A DNA stretch of 64,000 nucleotides, taken from contig NZ_SHKW01000007.1 of NCBI RefSeq assembly GCF_004217555.1, forward strand, positions 62,001 to 126,000. Reading direction: 5' to 3'. Origin of the DNA: Edaphobacter modestus. Lineage in GTDB: Bacteria > Acidobacteriota > Terriglobia > Terriglobales > Acidobacteriaceae. Each line of letters starts with the position of its first letter. Within the stretch, counting starts at the first letter, position 1. The translations under genes and the position numbers were made by a program. A model generated the notes under the pieces. It was not told where the DNA came from and searched no databases. It was given only the letters and a program-made list of their open reading frames with translations. Shown piece by piece: positions 52,518 to 62,601 of the stretch.

Positions 52518-53532
52518 TGACCACCTCTGCTTTCGCAGCGTGCGCCCGTTCCAGTCACGGTCTCGACCAAATACAATTCAGTCCGGATAACCAACCGGTT
52601 GCTGGTGCATTCAGCTCCACATTCTCATTGCCGTTGCGAAGCGGAAAACCGCAACACAGTCGTTGTATTTTCAGGAATTTTGTAATAAAGCCACGCTGCG
52701 CGTTAGAAGATCTTGCTTATATCCTTTTTGCTGTCCCTGTCACTTACTTCTCTCCCTGGCTAGCCGTCGGCAACAGAGCGCATACAAGCAGGCACTCAGT
52801 TCAGGAGAACGGCCAGGGACATACTCCAAGCCTTCACCAAAAGAATGCGAGCTGGACGACAGGAGGAGCTCTTTCGCGGAACCCGGCTGCAGGAGCAGAG
52901 ATGAGGGGTTCAGAGCGGTCAACAGCTGCTGAATGGGCGTCCGCGAGAGTACCGGCTAAGCTGCGCCCAGAAGGAAGCGCAGCAGAGAGAGATTCATCGC
53001 ACTTGGAGCGTTTGTCGGTATCGGCCGGAGCAACGATGAGCGACTCGCATTGTGCGTGTCGTGCGTAGTGAGTGTCCGCTGAGTGGGTGTCGCCCTCAAG
53101 CGCACAACCGTAGCCCGGCTCGAAGCGCGCGGGGCGTATGGCGCCGCTCCTTGCCGCCGCTTTCATCAGAGCGGAGCGCGAGCCAGGAACACAAGCCGCC
53201 GCGACGAGCAACAGCACAAGCGCGGCAAGCGCGCCGCACAACCAGACTCGAGAGGTGCGTATCAAGCGCCCTCCCTTCCCGTCCTGCCACATATCATAAC
53301 TCTTCAGCGGCTTATCGGCACGACTTGCACGATCTGTGATTCGTGTAACAGAGCATGATTTGTAGTGTTCAGGTAAGCCGGGTCGCGTTCATCGGCTGAC
53401 GCCGAGCGCGATTGCCGGCTGGTCGCCGATCCCAAGGGGCAACGGCCACAGCTCAAAACATGGCGCAACTCAGCCGCGCAGGTCGAACTGGTCGCTCCGG
53501 GCATGCCACAAAGCTATACACTTTTAACGGTT
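52518..53532. other. gene-poor region between SulP and the first stress protein
   Basis: About 1 kb. The only frame with any appeal is on the minus strand from 53292 (MWQDGKGGRLIRTSRVWLCG, then ALAALVLLLVAAACV), with a signal-like helix followed by featureless sequence. I do not count it as a gene. Short GC-rich repeats around 53040-53260 are typical of degenerate coding DNA. Confidence 0.35.
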
Positions 53533-54422
53533 ATGGCTTATTATCGGCGGGCCCTAGTCGCATTGTCATTGGGAGACCAGGATTTCCAGCTTCTAGATTA
53601 CGTTGCCATGTTGTGTCGTATCAACGGGATTGGCGAACTCGATCTGGTCCACGTCACCGCGCATCGCGCACCGGAACTGCAGCGCAGCTTGGACGATCGA
53701 ACACAGAGGGTAGGCGAGAGATTTCGGATTACATTCAGTCGAATCGTCTATTCCACCATCTCTTGGAGGGCGACCGATGCGACAAGCTCGTTGAATTCTC
53801 TGCTAAACGGCACAATGATGTGATCCTCGTCGGTCATAGCGCCAGTCACAACCCGCGGCGCTCACTTGCCCGGAGTCTTGTTAGAAAGGCCCTGTGCTCT
53901 GTCTGGCTGTTTCCGAATAAGGCGCCCGTGAAGCTCAGGTGCATTGTGGCCCCCATAGATCTCTCGGACCACTCTGCGGATTCCCTAAAGGAAGCAATTT
54001 ACATTGCGATATTGGCTGGCCTCAGAGAGGTCACCACTCTTCACGTTTACTTTGATCCCACAACCGTGACGTATAACGGACGGGAGACCCAGATGCTCCG
54101 CAAGGATGAACACGAGGTCGCAAGCTTTCTCCAGAGATTCGATCCTCATGGCCTCCGGATTGTGCCTCGTTCTATAGAGGAGTCCAACGTAGCGCACGCA
54201 ATTCATCGTGTCTGTACTGAGCAAGGCGCTGATCTAATTGTCATGGGTACGCGCGGCCGAAGCGCCGCGGCATCGATCCTCCTCGGCAGCCAGACAGAAC
54301 GTACCTTGATGAAATCAAAGATCCCAGTCCTCGCCGTCAGGCACTTTGGGGCCCGACGCGGGCTTCTTGACGTTCTCCTCCACAATCGGCTTCGTCATGG
54401 CGAGGATATCCATTTCGACTGA
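53533..54422 (+). pseudogene. tandem universal stress protein, one frameshift
   Basis: From ATG 53533 the first UspA domain reads YYRRALVALSLGDQDFQLLD and DLVHVTAHRAPELQR. Frame is lost near 53712 (TAGGCGAGAGATTTC), where the other frame continues EISDYIQSNRLFHHLLEGDR and DVILVGHSASHNPRRSLARS. It runs on through the second domain (CIVAPIDLSDHSADSLKEAI, then LIVMGTRGRSAAASILLGSQ with the ATP-binding G-x2-G-x9-G(S) type motif). Restored length is about 295. It belongs to the stress block with hsp20 and the second Usp. Confidence 0.75.
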
Positions 54423-54489
54423 GTCTGACGTTTCGAGCTTCGGGGGAACCCGAGGCAGTCCTTATATAGGAAACCATGCAATCGACCTG

Positions 54490-54935
54490 ACGCGAGACAC
54501 GCAGCAGGCTTGTTAGTTGTCTCCGGATTGGGCAGCGCATTGGCTGCGCGGCAACTAGGAAACGGAATCCCGGCAACATGGTTAGCGTTCTTTGCCGCCA
54601 TCACAGTAGTCGTGACACCACCGTCTATGCATTTGGGTTGCACAGTATACTGACACCCTTTCGAAGTTGACCGAATGGCCCTGGCACTCACGGTGATACT
54701 GCCGTTCGCAGCCATGGGCATGCCTTTTCCTCTTGGCCTACACCAGCTTGGCCAAACGCGCGCAGAGCTATTGACCTGGGCCTCGCCTATTAATGGCTGT
54801 GCCTCCGCGGTCGCTGGTCCTCTTGCCACCCTGCTGGCTCTTGGTGCTGGGCTTCCAACAGGGCTACTTGTGCCTCGGCATGTTATGTGGTGGCGGCTCT
54901 GCTGGCGGGCACGTGGCAAAGAGAGCTTGGAATAA
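54490..54935 (+). pseudogene. remnant of a membrane-bound spermidine-synthase-like protein
   Basis: One frame gives LLVVSGLGSALAARQLGNGI and ATWLAFFAAITVVV. A second gives ALTVILPFAAMGMPFPLGLH, then LTWASPINGCASAVAGPLAT. A third gives GMLCYVVAALLAGTWQRELG with one base change of frame near 54850. The MGMPFPLGL and NG.ASV patterns are those of multi-pass SpeE-like proteins. At least two frame breaks and missing ends mean it is not functional. Confidence 0.6.
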
Positions 54936-55208
54936 CCGCGACTGAGCCGAACATCAGCAGATACCGCGCCCGTCAGGGAAGAGTAATGCCGTGCAATTCC
55001 GACTCTCCAGGTCAACTCCCGAATCGCCCGTCAGAACTAAGCCGCTGGCGAGGCGGACGAGGGCGGGTGGTGGTTGTTAAGGCGCAATATTCTGGGTTGG
55101 ATGGGAGTTAAACCCATCTACTCCACCATCTATGCCAGCATTGAATCCGCGCGTGGACGCGGGTGATTCTCAAGAGCAACACTCGATTTCGAAAAGGAGA
55201 AACAACCC

Positions 55209-55301
55209 ATGAACATCATCAAATCCGCAATCACACTCAGCTTGGCAGCCGCCATGTGGGTTTTCTGCCACGTGAGTTGTAACTCAGCCTGGATTAGTTG
55301 A
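55209..55301 (+). CDS. 30-residue hydrophobic peptide, doubtful
   Basis: After AAAGGAGAAACAACCC the ATG at 55209 opens MNIIKSAITLSLAAAMWVFC and stops at 55301. The good ribosome site and signal-like helix make translation plausible. It could be a leader peptide, or the start of a lost secreted protein, 60 bases before the catalase remnant. Confidence 0.35.
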   Translation: MNIIKSAITLSLAAAMWVFCHVSCNSAWIS

Positions 55302-55361
55302 TCGCGCGCACTACCGCGCGGCCGGAATCACTCTTCACAACTCACATCAAGGATGGGTTTC

Positions 55362-56331
55362 ATGCCAGACAAAACATTCACTATCGCGGCCGGTGCGCCG
55401 GCTGCTGATAACACCAACACTCTCACTGCCGGCCCCCCGCCGTCCGGCCTTGTTGCAGGACATCTGGCTGATCGAGAAGATGGCGCACTTCGATCGCGAA
55501 GTCATTCCTGAGCGCCGAATGCACGCCAAAGGGTGGGGCGCCTACGGTACCTTTACCAGAACGCACGATATTACCCGTTACACCAAGGCAAAGATTTTCT
55601 CCGAGATCGGCAAGCAAACGCCCATATTTGAGCGATTCTCGTCTGTGGCCGGTGAGCGTGGCGCTGCGGATGCAGAACGCGACATTCACGGGTTTGCCGT
55701 GAAGTTTTACACCGAAGAGGGCAACTGGGACATTGTCGGCAATAATACGCCCGTTTTCTTCTTCCGCGATCCTCTTCGCTTCCCTGATCTCAGCCACGCC
55801 ATCGAGCGCGACCCCGCACCGGTCTGCGCAGCGCGCAAAACAACTGGGACTTCTGGACCAATCTTCCGGACGCGCTAGATCAGGTCACGATCGTGATGTC
55901 GGACCGCAGTCCGAAGAGCTTCCGTCACATGCACGGCTTCGGCAGTCACACCTTCTCGATGATCAACGCCGCCAACGAACGCGTGGGGGTGAAGTTCCAT
56001 TTTCGCACCCAGCAGGGCATTCAAAACCTCGCCGATGTCGAGGCCGCCGCTATCGTGGCAAACGATCGTGAAAAGCTATGACCGCGATCTGCTCGAATCA
56101 ATCGAGCGGGTCGATTTCCCTCGGTGGACGCTCTACATCCAGGTCATGACGGACGAGCAGGCGAAGAAGCACAGGCACAATCCCTTCGACCTAACCAAAG
56201 TGTGGCCGAAGGCGGATTATCCGCTGATCGAAGTGGGCGTCATGGAGCTCAACCACTACCCCGACAACTACTTTGCCGAAGTGGAGCAGGCTGCCTTCTC
56301 GCCGGCCAATGTCGTGCCGGTATGTGATTAG
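55362..56331 (+). pseudogene. heme catalase (KatA type), several frameshifts, 3' end lost
   Basis: Pieces in order: MPDKTFTIAAGAPAADNTNT from ATG 55362. After a shift near 55436, LLQDIWLIEKMAHFDREVIP, then RRMHAKGWGAYGTFTRTHDI with the distal heme His, and NNTPVFFFRDPLRFPDL with the Asn. After a shift near 55825, NWDFWTNLPDALDQVTIVMS and FRHMHGFGSHTFSMINAANE. After another near 56075, RDLLESIERVDFPRWTLYIQ to ANVVP at 56320. The proximal heme Tyr region is absent. Three or more breaks and the missing third make it inactive. Confidence 0.85.
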
Positions 56332-56514
56332 ATCATTCCGCGACGAATGTCTTGCGCTTGTAGAGCTAGCAAAACGGCGAGTGCTACTTGCCCATACTCG
56401 TCGAGGCGATTTGCAACCATTCGACCACAGATCGGCTACCGAAAGTCCTTGGTGAGTAGTATGCTTATTTCACGTCGGGACTCCCGTAATTAGCTACCTA
56501 GAAGGGAGTTTCTT

Positions 56515-57429
56515 ATGGCTATGAAGCCTGTCGGGAACGTTTCCATAACCGATCAAACACCACACCTGGCGACAAGCGAGATCATATTTAGCCGGATTCT
56601 CGTCGCGACTGACTTCTCGAAAGCCGCGAATCAGGCTCTGAAAACAGCTATTATCCTTTGCCAGCTCTTCGGTGCGAAGCTTTCTCTCGTTCATGCATGC
56701 GCACCTATCCCATATTGTGTCGAGACTGGGCCGCCGCCCGATGCAGACCTCGAGGCCGAGACAGAAGAAATGCAGCAGCTTGTTCAGAGCGAACCCGGAC
56801 TTAGCGCTTTAATGCCCAAAGTGGTTGTGGCCTCTTCCCAAGCAATCGACCTTATCAATCGGGTTTCGAAAGAAGAGAACGCGGATCTCATCGTCGTAGG
56901 ATCACACGGCGCCAGCGGATTAAAGCGATTAGTTCTGGGCTCGGTTGCCGAGGCAGTAATGCATCAAGCAACGTGTCCGACCATGATCGTGGGACCAAAC
57001 TGCAAGCCTGAACAACATCCGTTCCGATCCGTACTCTTCGCCACTGACCTCAATACAACCGGACTTCGTGGCGCGCAATATGCGTCCGGATTATCCGAGC
57101 GCTTTCACGGTAAGCTGACCGTTCTCCACGTCATGAATCCGAACTTCAAGGATCATAACGAGCGCGAACTGGTCAGGAGCCGTAGTCGACAGGAAGTTGC
57201 TCAACTCCTTCCTTCCGATGTGGAGCGCTACTGCAAGACCAAGATCCTTCTGGAATACGGCAAGCCGGCTGAAACCATTGCAATGATAGCCAGGACTGAG
57301 CGCGCCAGCATAATCGTGGTTGGTTTTCGCGATCGAATGCTCGCGGATCACGCGCCTTGGTCCACTATCTCTTACGTCATCCGAGAAGCCAATTGCCCCG
57401 TTCTCGGTATTCGTGGTCACCTCATGTGA
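56515..57429 (+). CDS. tandem universal stress protein (UspA)
   Basis: The 304-residue protein starts after AGAAGGGAG. Two UspA domains: about 25-160 (SRILVATDFSKAANQALKTA, then LIVVGSHGASGLKRLVLGSV carrying the ATP-binding G-x2-G-x9-G-S motif) and about 168-300 (SVLFATDLNTTGLRGAQYAS). The second domain has lost the Gly-rich loop (VVGFRDRMLADHAPWSTISY). Such proteins form dimers, bind ATP and help survival under starvation or oxidative stress. It is intact, unlike the paralog at 53533. Confidence 0.9.
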   Translation: MAMKPVGNVSITDQTPHLATSEIIFSRILVATDFSKAANQALKTAIILCQLFGAKLSLVHACAPIPYCVETGPPPDADLEAETEEMQQLVQSEPGLSALMPKVVVASSQAIDLINRVSKEENADLIVVGSHGASGLKRLVLGSVAEAVMHQATCPTMIVGPNCKPEQHPFRSVLFATDLNTTGLRGAQYASGLSERFHGKLTVLHVMNPNFKDHNERELVRSRSRQEVAQLLPSDVERYCKTKILLEYGKPAETIAMIARTERASIIVVGFRDRMLADHAPWSTISYVIREANCPVLGIRGHLM

Positions 57430-57827
57430 GAGGTATTTGAAACAGAAACGTGTTTATTTTTAAGTTGCGCGTCTCCAAGCCTCTCAACATCCTTGAGCCA
57501 TCGTTCTCTTCGCCTGCGGCTAACGGAAACAGTACAATAGACACGTATATCAGTTGCGACTGCCTCGATCGCTACACATTATGAGGACCAACGTCAATCC
57601 GCGGAGAACCGTTGTTTTGTCAGCGCCGCATCTTCGCGACCAGGTTGTCCAGGGATGCCGTCTCGAACCTTCAGCCTGTCCGTACTGAACCGCCATCCAA
57701 TTTGATTCGATATGGAGACATCTCCAGCTAATTGGATGCTGTCGACGACTGTGGCTTCACCTTCCGGAATTTGAAAGCGTTTTGAGGCACCCATTCTAGG
57801 ACTTTCTTACGCCTCATAGCTGTTCCT
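57430..57827. other. gene-poor region
   Basis: A 66-residue minus-strand frame (ATG 57794, FQIPEGEATVVDSIQLAGDV) is the only candidate and cannot be tied to a family. The region otherwise separates the Usp gene from the truncated permease. Confidence 0.3.
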
Positions 57828-59600
57828 TTGTTACGCTATCCGCCTGAACGAGGACTCCTGCGAGCTGCGGCATCCCGCGTCAGCATCGGCCCAGCCAGCT
57901 CGCCAGCCTCGTGTTGCGGCGCGCTCGGTGCCGGCCGCCTGCGGCTCATCCGCCAGTCGCTGGTTGAAAACCTCACGCTCTCGGTAATCGCCTCCGTGCT
58001 CGGCCTCGCAATCGCTGTCGCAGTCACATGGCTCATCCGCCACAGCAGCTTGCCCGGCGAATTTTCCTCCGGCTCGCCGGTTGCGGATCTGCTCCGGGCG
58101 CCGTTCGGCAAGCTGAGCGCCGCCGTCGAAGTTAATAGCTGGGTTCTCGCATTAACAGCAGGCCTCGCGCTCTTGACCACAATTCTCTTCGGCCTTGCTC
58201 CGGCCATCGACTCCTCGCGCACCGATCTGCGCACCTCGCTCCAGGGCGCAGCACGCGGCGTCTCCTCGGGCCGCCCGCAGCGGCGGTTACGCAGCGTTTT
58301 GCTCGTCTTAGAGATCGGTCTTGCCGTGCTGCTGCTCACCGGCGCGGGTCTGTTGATCCGTAGCTTTGCGCATGTACTTCAAAATGGCACTGGCTTTGAT
58401 CCGCGCCAGTGCCTCACTGCGAAAATGCAGCGTAACCTCTCCGAGGAGCCGGAAAAGGCGAAAGCTTTTGCGCAACAACTGCTGCAGCAATTGCAAGTGC
58501 TGCCCGGGGTGAAGGTGGCGGCCATCGGCAGCGCGCTTCCGCTTGAAGACAACGGCTGGGACAGAACTCTAGCGTTCGGAGATGGACCGCCACTTCCCGT
58601 CGGACAGCGGCCCGGGGCCTACACCATCAGCATCAGTCCTGAATATTTCGCCGTCACAGGCACGCGCCTGCTCCGGGGACGCACCTTCACCTATCAAGAT
58701 AGCGATGCCGCGGTTCCCGTTGCCATCGTCAATCAGGCGTTCGCCCGTAAGTATCTCAGCGGCGACGTGCTCGGCAAACAATTCAGAATCAACATCGACG
58801 GCAACTTCATCCCCAACACCGTCGTCGGCATCGTGCAGGATGTACGCTACGACGGCCTGGAAGCGGACGTCCGGCCCGTCATCTATCTGCCGTTTGACCG
58901 GGCGCCATATCACGAGGTGAACATCCTACTGCGCACCAGCGTAGAACCTGCCTCGCTGACCGCGGCCATGCGCAAGGCCGTCATCGACATCGACCCAGCG
59001 CAGCCGCTTTTCGATGTAGCAACAATGCAGAGCCGCCTCTCGCAATCGCTCGCCCAGCGGCGGCTCATCATGCTGTTGATCGTTTCCTTCGCCGCGCTCG
59101 CCATGGTGCTCGCTGGCGTCGGCGTCTATGGAGTATTCACCTACTGGGTCAGCCAGCGCCGAAAGGAGATGGCGATCCGTCTCGCCCTCGGCTCATCGCG
59201 TCCTGAGCTGTTGCGTCTCACCGTCTCGCAGGCCATGCGTCTCATCCTCGCCGGCGGTGTCATCGGCATCACCGGCGCCTGGTTTCTTGATCGTCTCTCG
59301 GCCAGCATGCTCGTCGGCGTCAAGGTGCACGATCCCGTTTCGCTCTCGCTCGCCTGGGCCCTGATGACGCTAATTGCACTGGTGGCAAGCGGAGTGCCGG
59401 CAAGAAATGCTGCGCGTACCAACATGATTTCTGTTCTCCATTCAGAAGAGGAACACCCCACCGGGCAACCGCAGCTCACGACAATTAAGGTGACAATTCC
59501 ACCACGTACAGCTTTACCCTGGCATACCCATCCATTTACCAATTCAGCTTATGTGCTTTCAGGCACTATCACGGGCTCTGTTGCATTAACTCAAAATTAG
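57828..59600 (+). pseudogene. 5'-truncated ADOP-type permease fused to a cupin fragment
   Basis: Permease text begins at about residue 33 (GALGAGRLRLIRQSLVENL), so the first MacB_PCD domain is lost; the codons before it are in the wrong frame. The remaining parts are helices of the first FtsX domain, the second MacB_PCD domain (SISPEYFAVTGTRLLRGRTF) and the second FtsX domain (VSQRRKEMAIRLALGSSRPE) to ARTNMISVLHSE near 59450. The frame then runs directly into LTTIKVTIPPRTALPWHTHP and FTNSAYVLSGTIT, a cupin start, which is cut at 59574 by a MITE. Two unrelated proteins are thus joined. Confidence 0.8.
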
Positions 59601-59683
59601 CTTCTCGGCATACAAGCTGTAGCGGGCAAGCGCAACCTTCACCCCCTACAGCTTGTGGCTCGAAAAGTTAATGCAACAGAGCC
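59574..59683. mobile_element. MITE of 110 bp with IS6-type ends, copy 1
   Basis: Perfect 18-bp inverted repeats GGCTCTGTTGCATTAACT (59574-59591) and its complement (59666-59683). The first 17 bases equal the ends of the IS6 element at 24700. Inside, ACAAGCTGTAG and CTACAGCTTGT form a second inverted repeat, so most of the element folds into one hairpin. No coding capacity. It would be mobilised by the IS6 transposase. It interrupts a cupin reading frame. Confidence 0.88.
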
Positions 59684-59822
59684 AATCACCGACACGCGCA
59701 TCGGAGCGCCTGCGCCGGTTAGATTCTGGTCGCCATCGTTCATATATCCGGCCACCGACTCAAACGACCGAAGAGCCGGTTGCGCGGCCACGAAATCTTG
59801 TCCGAGCATGGAAGACATGTCG

Positions 59823-60254
59823 TCATATTTTGTGTGCTAGTAAATCAGCATCAATCTGTCTGAGCCCGGATAGGGAGAGGGCGAAGTAACAGCGCGTAGA
59901 CTGCGGAAAAATTGCGGTTGTCGCGCCGATACCGAGCGCAAGCGTGATGATTGCGGTCCAGGCGAAGGCGGGATTGCGGCTCAGCTGGCGTATTCCGAAG
60001 TGAATGTCCTGGCGGAGGGACTCGACGAGCGTGCCGGCGCGACTGTTCCTGACGGCCTGCTTGACGTGCTCGGTTCCGCCGCATTCGGCGAGCGCGCGGC
60101 GGGCTTCTTCGGGAGCGAGTCCCGTAGCGATCTTTTCGTCGGTTACGGCAGCAACGTAACTCGCAATTTCGTCGTCGAGCTCAGACTCGACCCGTTGACC
60201 GCGGAGCAGATTGCGCAGTGCCGATTTGATGTGGAACCACATGCGCGCTGACAT
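59823..60254 (-). pseudogene. N-terminal fragment of an ADOP-type permease
   Basis: From ATG 60254 the frame has the cytoplasmic start typical of ADOPs (LRGQRVESELDDEIASYVAA, then GLAPEEARRALAECGG) and the first helix (AFAWTAIITLALGIGATTAI). One T is missing in the following TTT run (about 59908), where the other frame would read SAVYALLLRPLPI. The sequence then ends. The rest of the gene is absent. It points away from the permease at 57828 and is not its missing half in present orientation. Confidence 0.75.
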
Positions 60255-60342
60255 GCAGACACAACTGGAAATAAAGCTGCGGCCCCTTTTGTCTTTTGGG
60301 ATGGCTACAGCCTGAGTTTCATTTTATGGGGTCACAATTTCA

Positions 60343-60497
60343 ACTTATGGTGCAAACCACACACAGAGTGTGCGATGCACCATAACGCGACTTTCCCCTT
60401 ATAGTGCTTTCAAGGAGTTGTCAGCCTCACATCGCTCATAAGCTGACATTCGATGTACCCAAAGGATGAACTTATCCCCTCGGTGTAGCGCCATAAG
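60343..60497. repeat. array of alternating CTTATGGTGC-like motifs
   Basis: ACTTATGGTGCA at 60343 (+), TGCACCATAA at 60376 (inverted, perfect 10-bp match), CTTATAGTGC at 60398 (+), CTCATAAGCTGA at 60435 (inverted), AACTTATCCCC at about 60469 (+) and GCGCCATAAG at 60488 (inverted). They alternate in orientation roughly every 20-35 bases, as protein-binding sites at the end of a recombinase- or transposase-mobilised element would. Confidence 0.55.
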
Positions 60498-60545
60498 ATG
60501 ACGTTTCCTTCGGGGAACTGCTGAATGCAATCAATTCTGCCACCC

Positions 60546-60591
60546 AGTGCAACGTTATGCGGCCACCAAGTGCAAAGTTATTGTGGCCACC
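60546..60591 (+). repeat. tandem direct repeat of 22-23 bp
   Basis: Two adjacent copies beginning AGTGCAAC / AGTGCAAA and ending GGCCACC (60546-60567 and 60569-60591), with GTTAT in the middle of both. Directly repeated terminal motifs of this kind are typical of IS21-like ends, but no istA/istB remnant is nearby. Confidence 0.6.
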
Positions 60592-60866
60592 TTCGGCGAT
60601 CACAAAAATCGCTCCGAGAAGAAAATGTTCTGCCACTCCTCGACTTGATCATTTGGAAACAAGAGTACAACTGCTCTATCTCGCACGCGGTTAAGGCAAA
60701 GCTCCTGTTTCCCCACCATGACGAAAACGGATATATTCGGCAGCCGAAAAAGAAATCAAAGAAAACTGGCTCCAAGGGTTCCCGTCCATCCGGAAGTACC
60801 GAAACCTATAAATACGTAAAGATCACAAGCCTACTTACATTAGCCTAAACGAAGGCATGGAGTTTG

Positions 60867-61016
60867 ATGGCTTCGTGCATTGCCTCTCTTGATGATCTGT
60901 CGAAGATGGCGACTAGCGAACTCTTGAATGCTTACAAACGAGGGAATGGGAACCCTCAGTATGCGCCAGCCGGCGAAATGCTGGCAGACATTGAAAACGA
61001 TTTGCTTGACGGATAA
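60867..61016 (+). CDS. 49-residue protein, unknown
   Basis: From ATG 60867: MASCIASLDDLSKMATSELL, then NAYKRGNGNPQYAPAGEMLA and DIENDLLDG, stop at 61016. Acidic and helical, with an even codon pattern. No family or partner is recognised. Confidence 0.35.
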   Translation: MASCIASLDDLSKMATSELLNAYKRGNGNPQYAPAGEMLADIENDLLDG

Positions 61017-61305
61017 CGACCAGCTCTCAGAAGAGCACGTTCGCCGATCATCTCCGATTGCCTAGTTTATTCCGGGAACAGCTCTGCTTGATTGGGAGTC
61101 AGACAGGATTTGAATTCCGTGAAGCGGTGAACTTGACAAAGTTACCAGGAGAGTCCGATTGTTGGTGGGTGAATCTTCATTGAGGCCGTCACTCCGCAAT
61201 GAAAGACTCCCGCCTGAACCACCGCTGTTCGTTCCAGTCATCTTCAATCTAATTTCAGACGCAGAAACCGTCTTTGATTCCTGCGCCTCCCAAGGAAAGA
61301 GGAGA

Positions 61306-62601
61306 ATGAACATGTCCAAGGATGTCACCCTCGATAAAACGTCTTTCTCCGGTCATGTTTCGCGCCGGGGTTTTCTTAAAGGAGCGGCAGCCGCAGCCGT
61401 CGCCGCGCAGGCAGCCTCTGTGCCGATCGCGAGGGCACAGCAGCCAGACGCATCGACCTTCTGGGGTGGAGGCGATTTCGGCTCCCCTCGCTTCGCTTAT
61501 CTGGGCACCTACACAGTCGGCAATGGCGGTAACGGAGAAGGAATCTATCTCTACCAGAGCCAACCGATCACCGGCGAATTGAAGCTCCTCAAACTGGCAG
61601 CTTCAACTCCCAGTCCATCGTTTCTAGCCGCATCGCACTCGGGAAGATTTCTCTATACGGTCAATGAAGTCTCAAATTTTGAAGGGAACAGCGGATCGGT
61701 GAGCGCCTTTTCGGTCAATCGTCAGACGGGAGATCTGACGCTAATCAATACAGTCAGCTCGCAGGGCGCCGGCGCGACCTTTCTGAGCCTGGACGCGTCG
61801 GGGAAATTTCTCTTCGTGTGTAACTATGGGGGAGGCACGCTCGCTGTGATTCCCGTGAATGAGGATGGGTCTGTGGGTACGGCTGTCGATGTAAAGACCG
61901 ATGTAGGCGACGTCGGACCGACGACGGCGACGAACGCTCCTCCAGGCAGCTTTGCCTTCAGCGGGCACGATGCTCCGCACGTGCACTGTGCCATTCCAGA
62001 TCCAAACAACAAATTTGTACTGCAGACCGACCTGGGGCAGGACCGGATCTATGTTTACAGCCTCAATCCGGTATCAGGCAAACTTACTCCGGCAGAGGTT
62101 CCCTTTGTCGCTCTTCCTCCGGGCGACGGCCCCAGGCACCTTGCGTTTCATCCCAATGGACGTTGGCTCTACTCGATTCAGGAAGAGGCCTCGACTTTAA
62201 CGTTTTTCAGCTACGACTCCACTTCCGGCGGTCTCATTTCGCAGCAAACCATTTCGGCCTTGCCTCCAGGCTTTGCAGGAACGAGCTTTGCATCGGAGCT
62301 GCGATTCTCTGACGACGGACGTTTTCTCTACGTGGCGAACCGTCTGTACGACGGCATTGCCGTCTTCGCGGTGAATTTCAAGGGCGAACTTAAATATGTC
62401 GGAGAGGCTGCTACGCGGGGTGATTATCCCAGGCAGTTCACGATCGATCCAACAGGCAACTTCCTTTACTCCTGTAATCAGCGCAGCGATAACCTTACGT
62501 CGTTCCGGATCGATCGCGGATCCGGGGTGCCTAAGTTTATCGGGCAGTATGTGCCTGCGGGAAGTCCGTCGTGCATCATCTTTCTGCCTTCTGGAAGGTG
62601 A
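61306..62601 (+). CDS. Tat-exported lactonase-family protein (YbhE/6-phosphogluconolactonase-like beta-propeller)
   Basis: From ATG 61306, after AAAGAGGAGA, the protein has 431 residues; ATG 61312 is a close alternative. A Tat signal is at about 18-45 (SRRGFLKGAAAAAVAAQA). A seven-bladed propeller follows, with repeated FLYTVNEVSNFEG, FLFVCNYGGGTLAVIP, HCAIPDPNNKFVLQTDLGQD and RFLYVANRLYDGIAVF. The central GDGPRHLAFHPNGRWLYSIQ is the lactonase (Pfam Lactonase, 3-carboxymuconate cyclase) signature. It is periplasmic; the substrate may be a sugar or aromatic lactone. The gene is intact. Confidence 0.88.
   Translation: MNMSKDVTLDKTSFSGHVSRRGFLKGAAAAAVAAQAASVPIARAQQPDASTFWGGGDFGSPRFAYLGTYTVGNGGNGEGIYLYQSQPITGELKLLKLAASTPSPSFLAASHSGRFLYTVNEVSNFEGNSGSVSAFSVNRQTGDLTLINTVSSQGAGATFLSLDASGKFLFVCNYGGGTLAVIPVNEDGSVGTAVDVKTDVGDVGPTTATNAPPGSFAFSGHDAPHVHCAIPDPNNKFVLQTDLGQDRIYVYSLNPVSGKLTPAEVPFVALPPGDGPRHLAFHPNGRWLYSIQEEASTLTFFSYDSTSGGLISQQTISALPPGFAGTSFASELRFSDDGRFLYVANRLYDGIAVFAVNFKGELKYVGEAATRGDYPRQFTIDPTGNFLYSCNQRSDNLTSFRIDRGSGVPKFIGQYVPAGSPSCIIFLPSGR

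Larger units (their letters stand above)
60255..60866. other. repeat-rich region, probably decayed mobile-element ends
   Basis: No credible gene. The first half has an array of ACTTATGG-type motifs and the second half a tandem direct repeat (see next two entries). The 60600-60850 part is AT-rich with no family match. Confidence 0.4.

Noticed and set aside
52834..53292. 152-codon minus-strand frame with a signal-like helix
   Set aside because: Downstream composition is featureless and no family is seen; not strong enough to call a gene.
60525..60848. 107-codon plus-strand frame
   Set aside because: Its start lies within the repeat array and its translation is unlike a folded protein; probably fortuitous.
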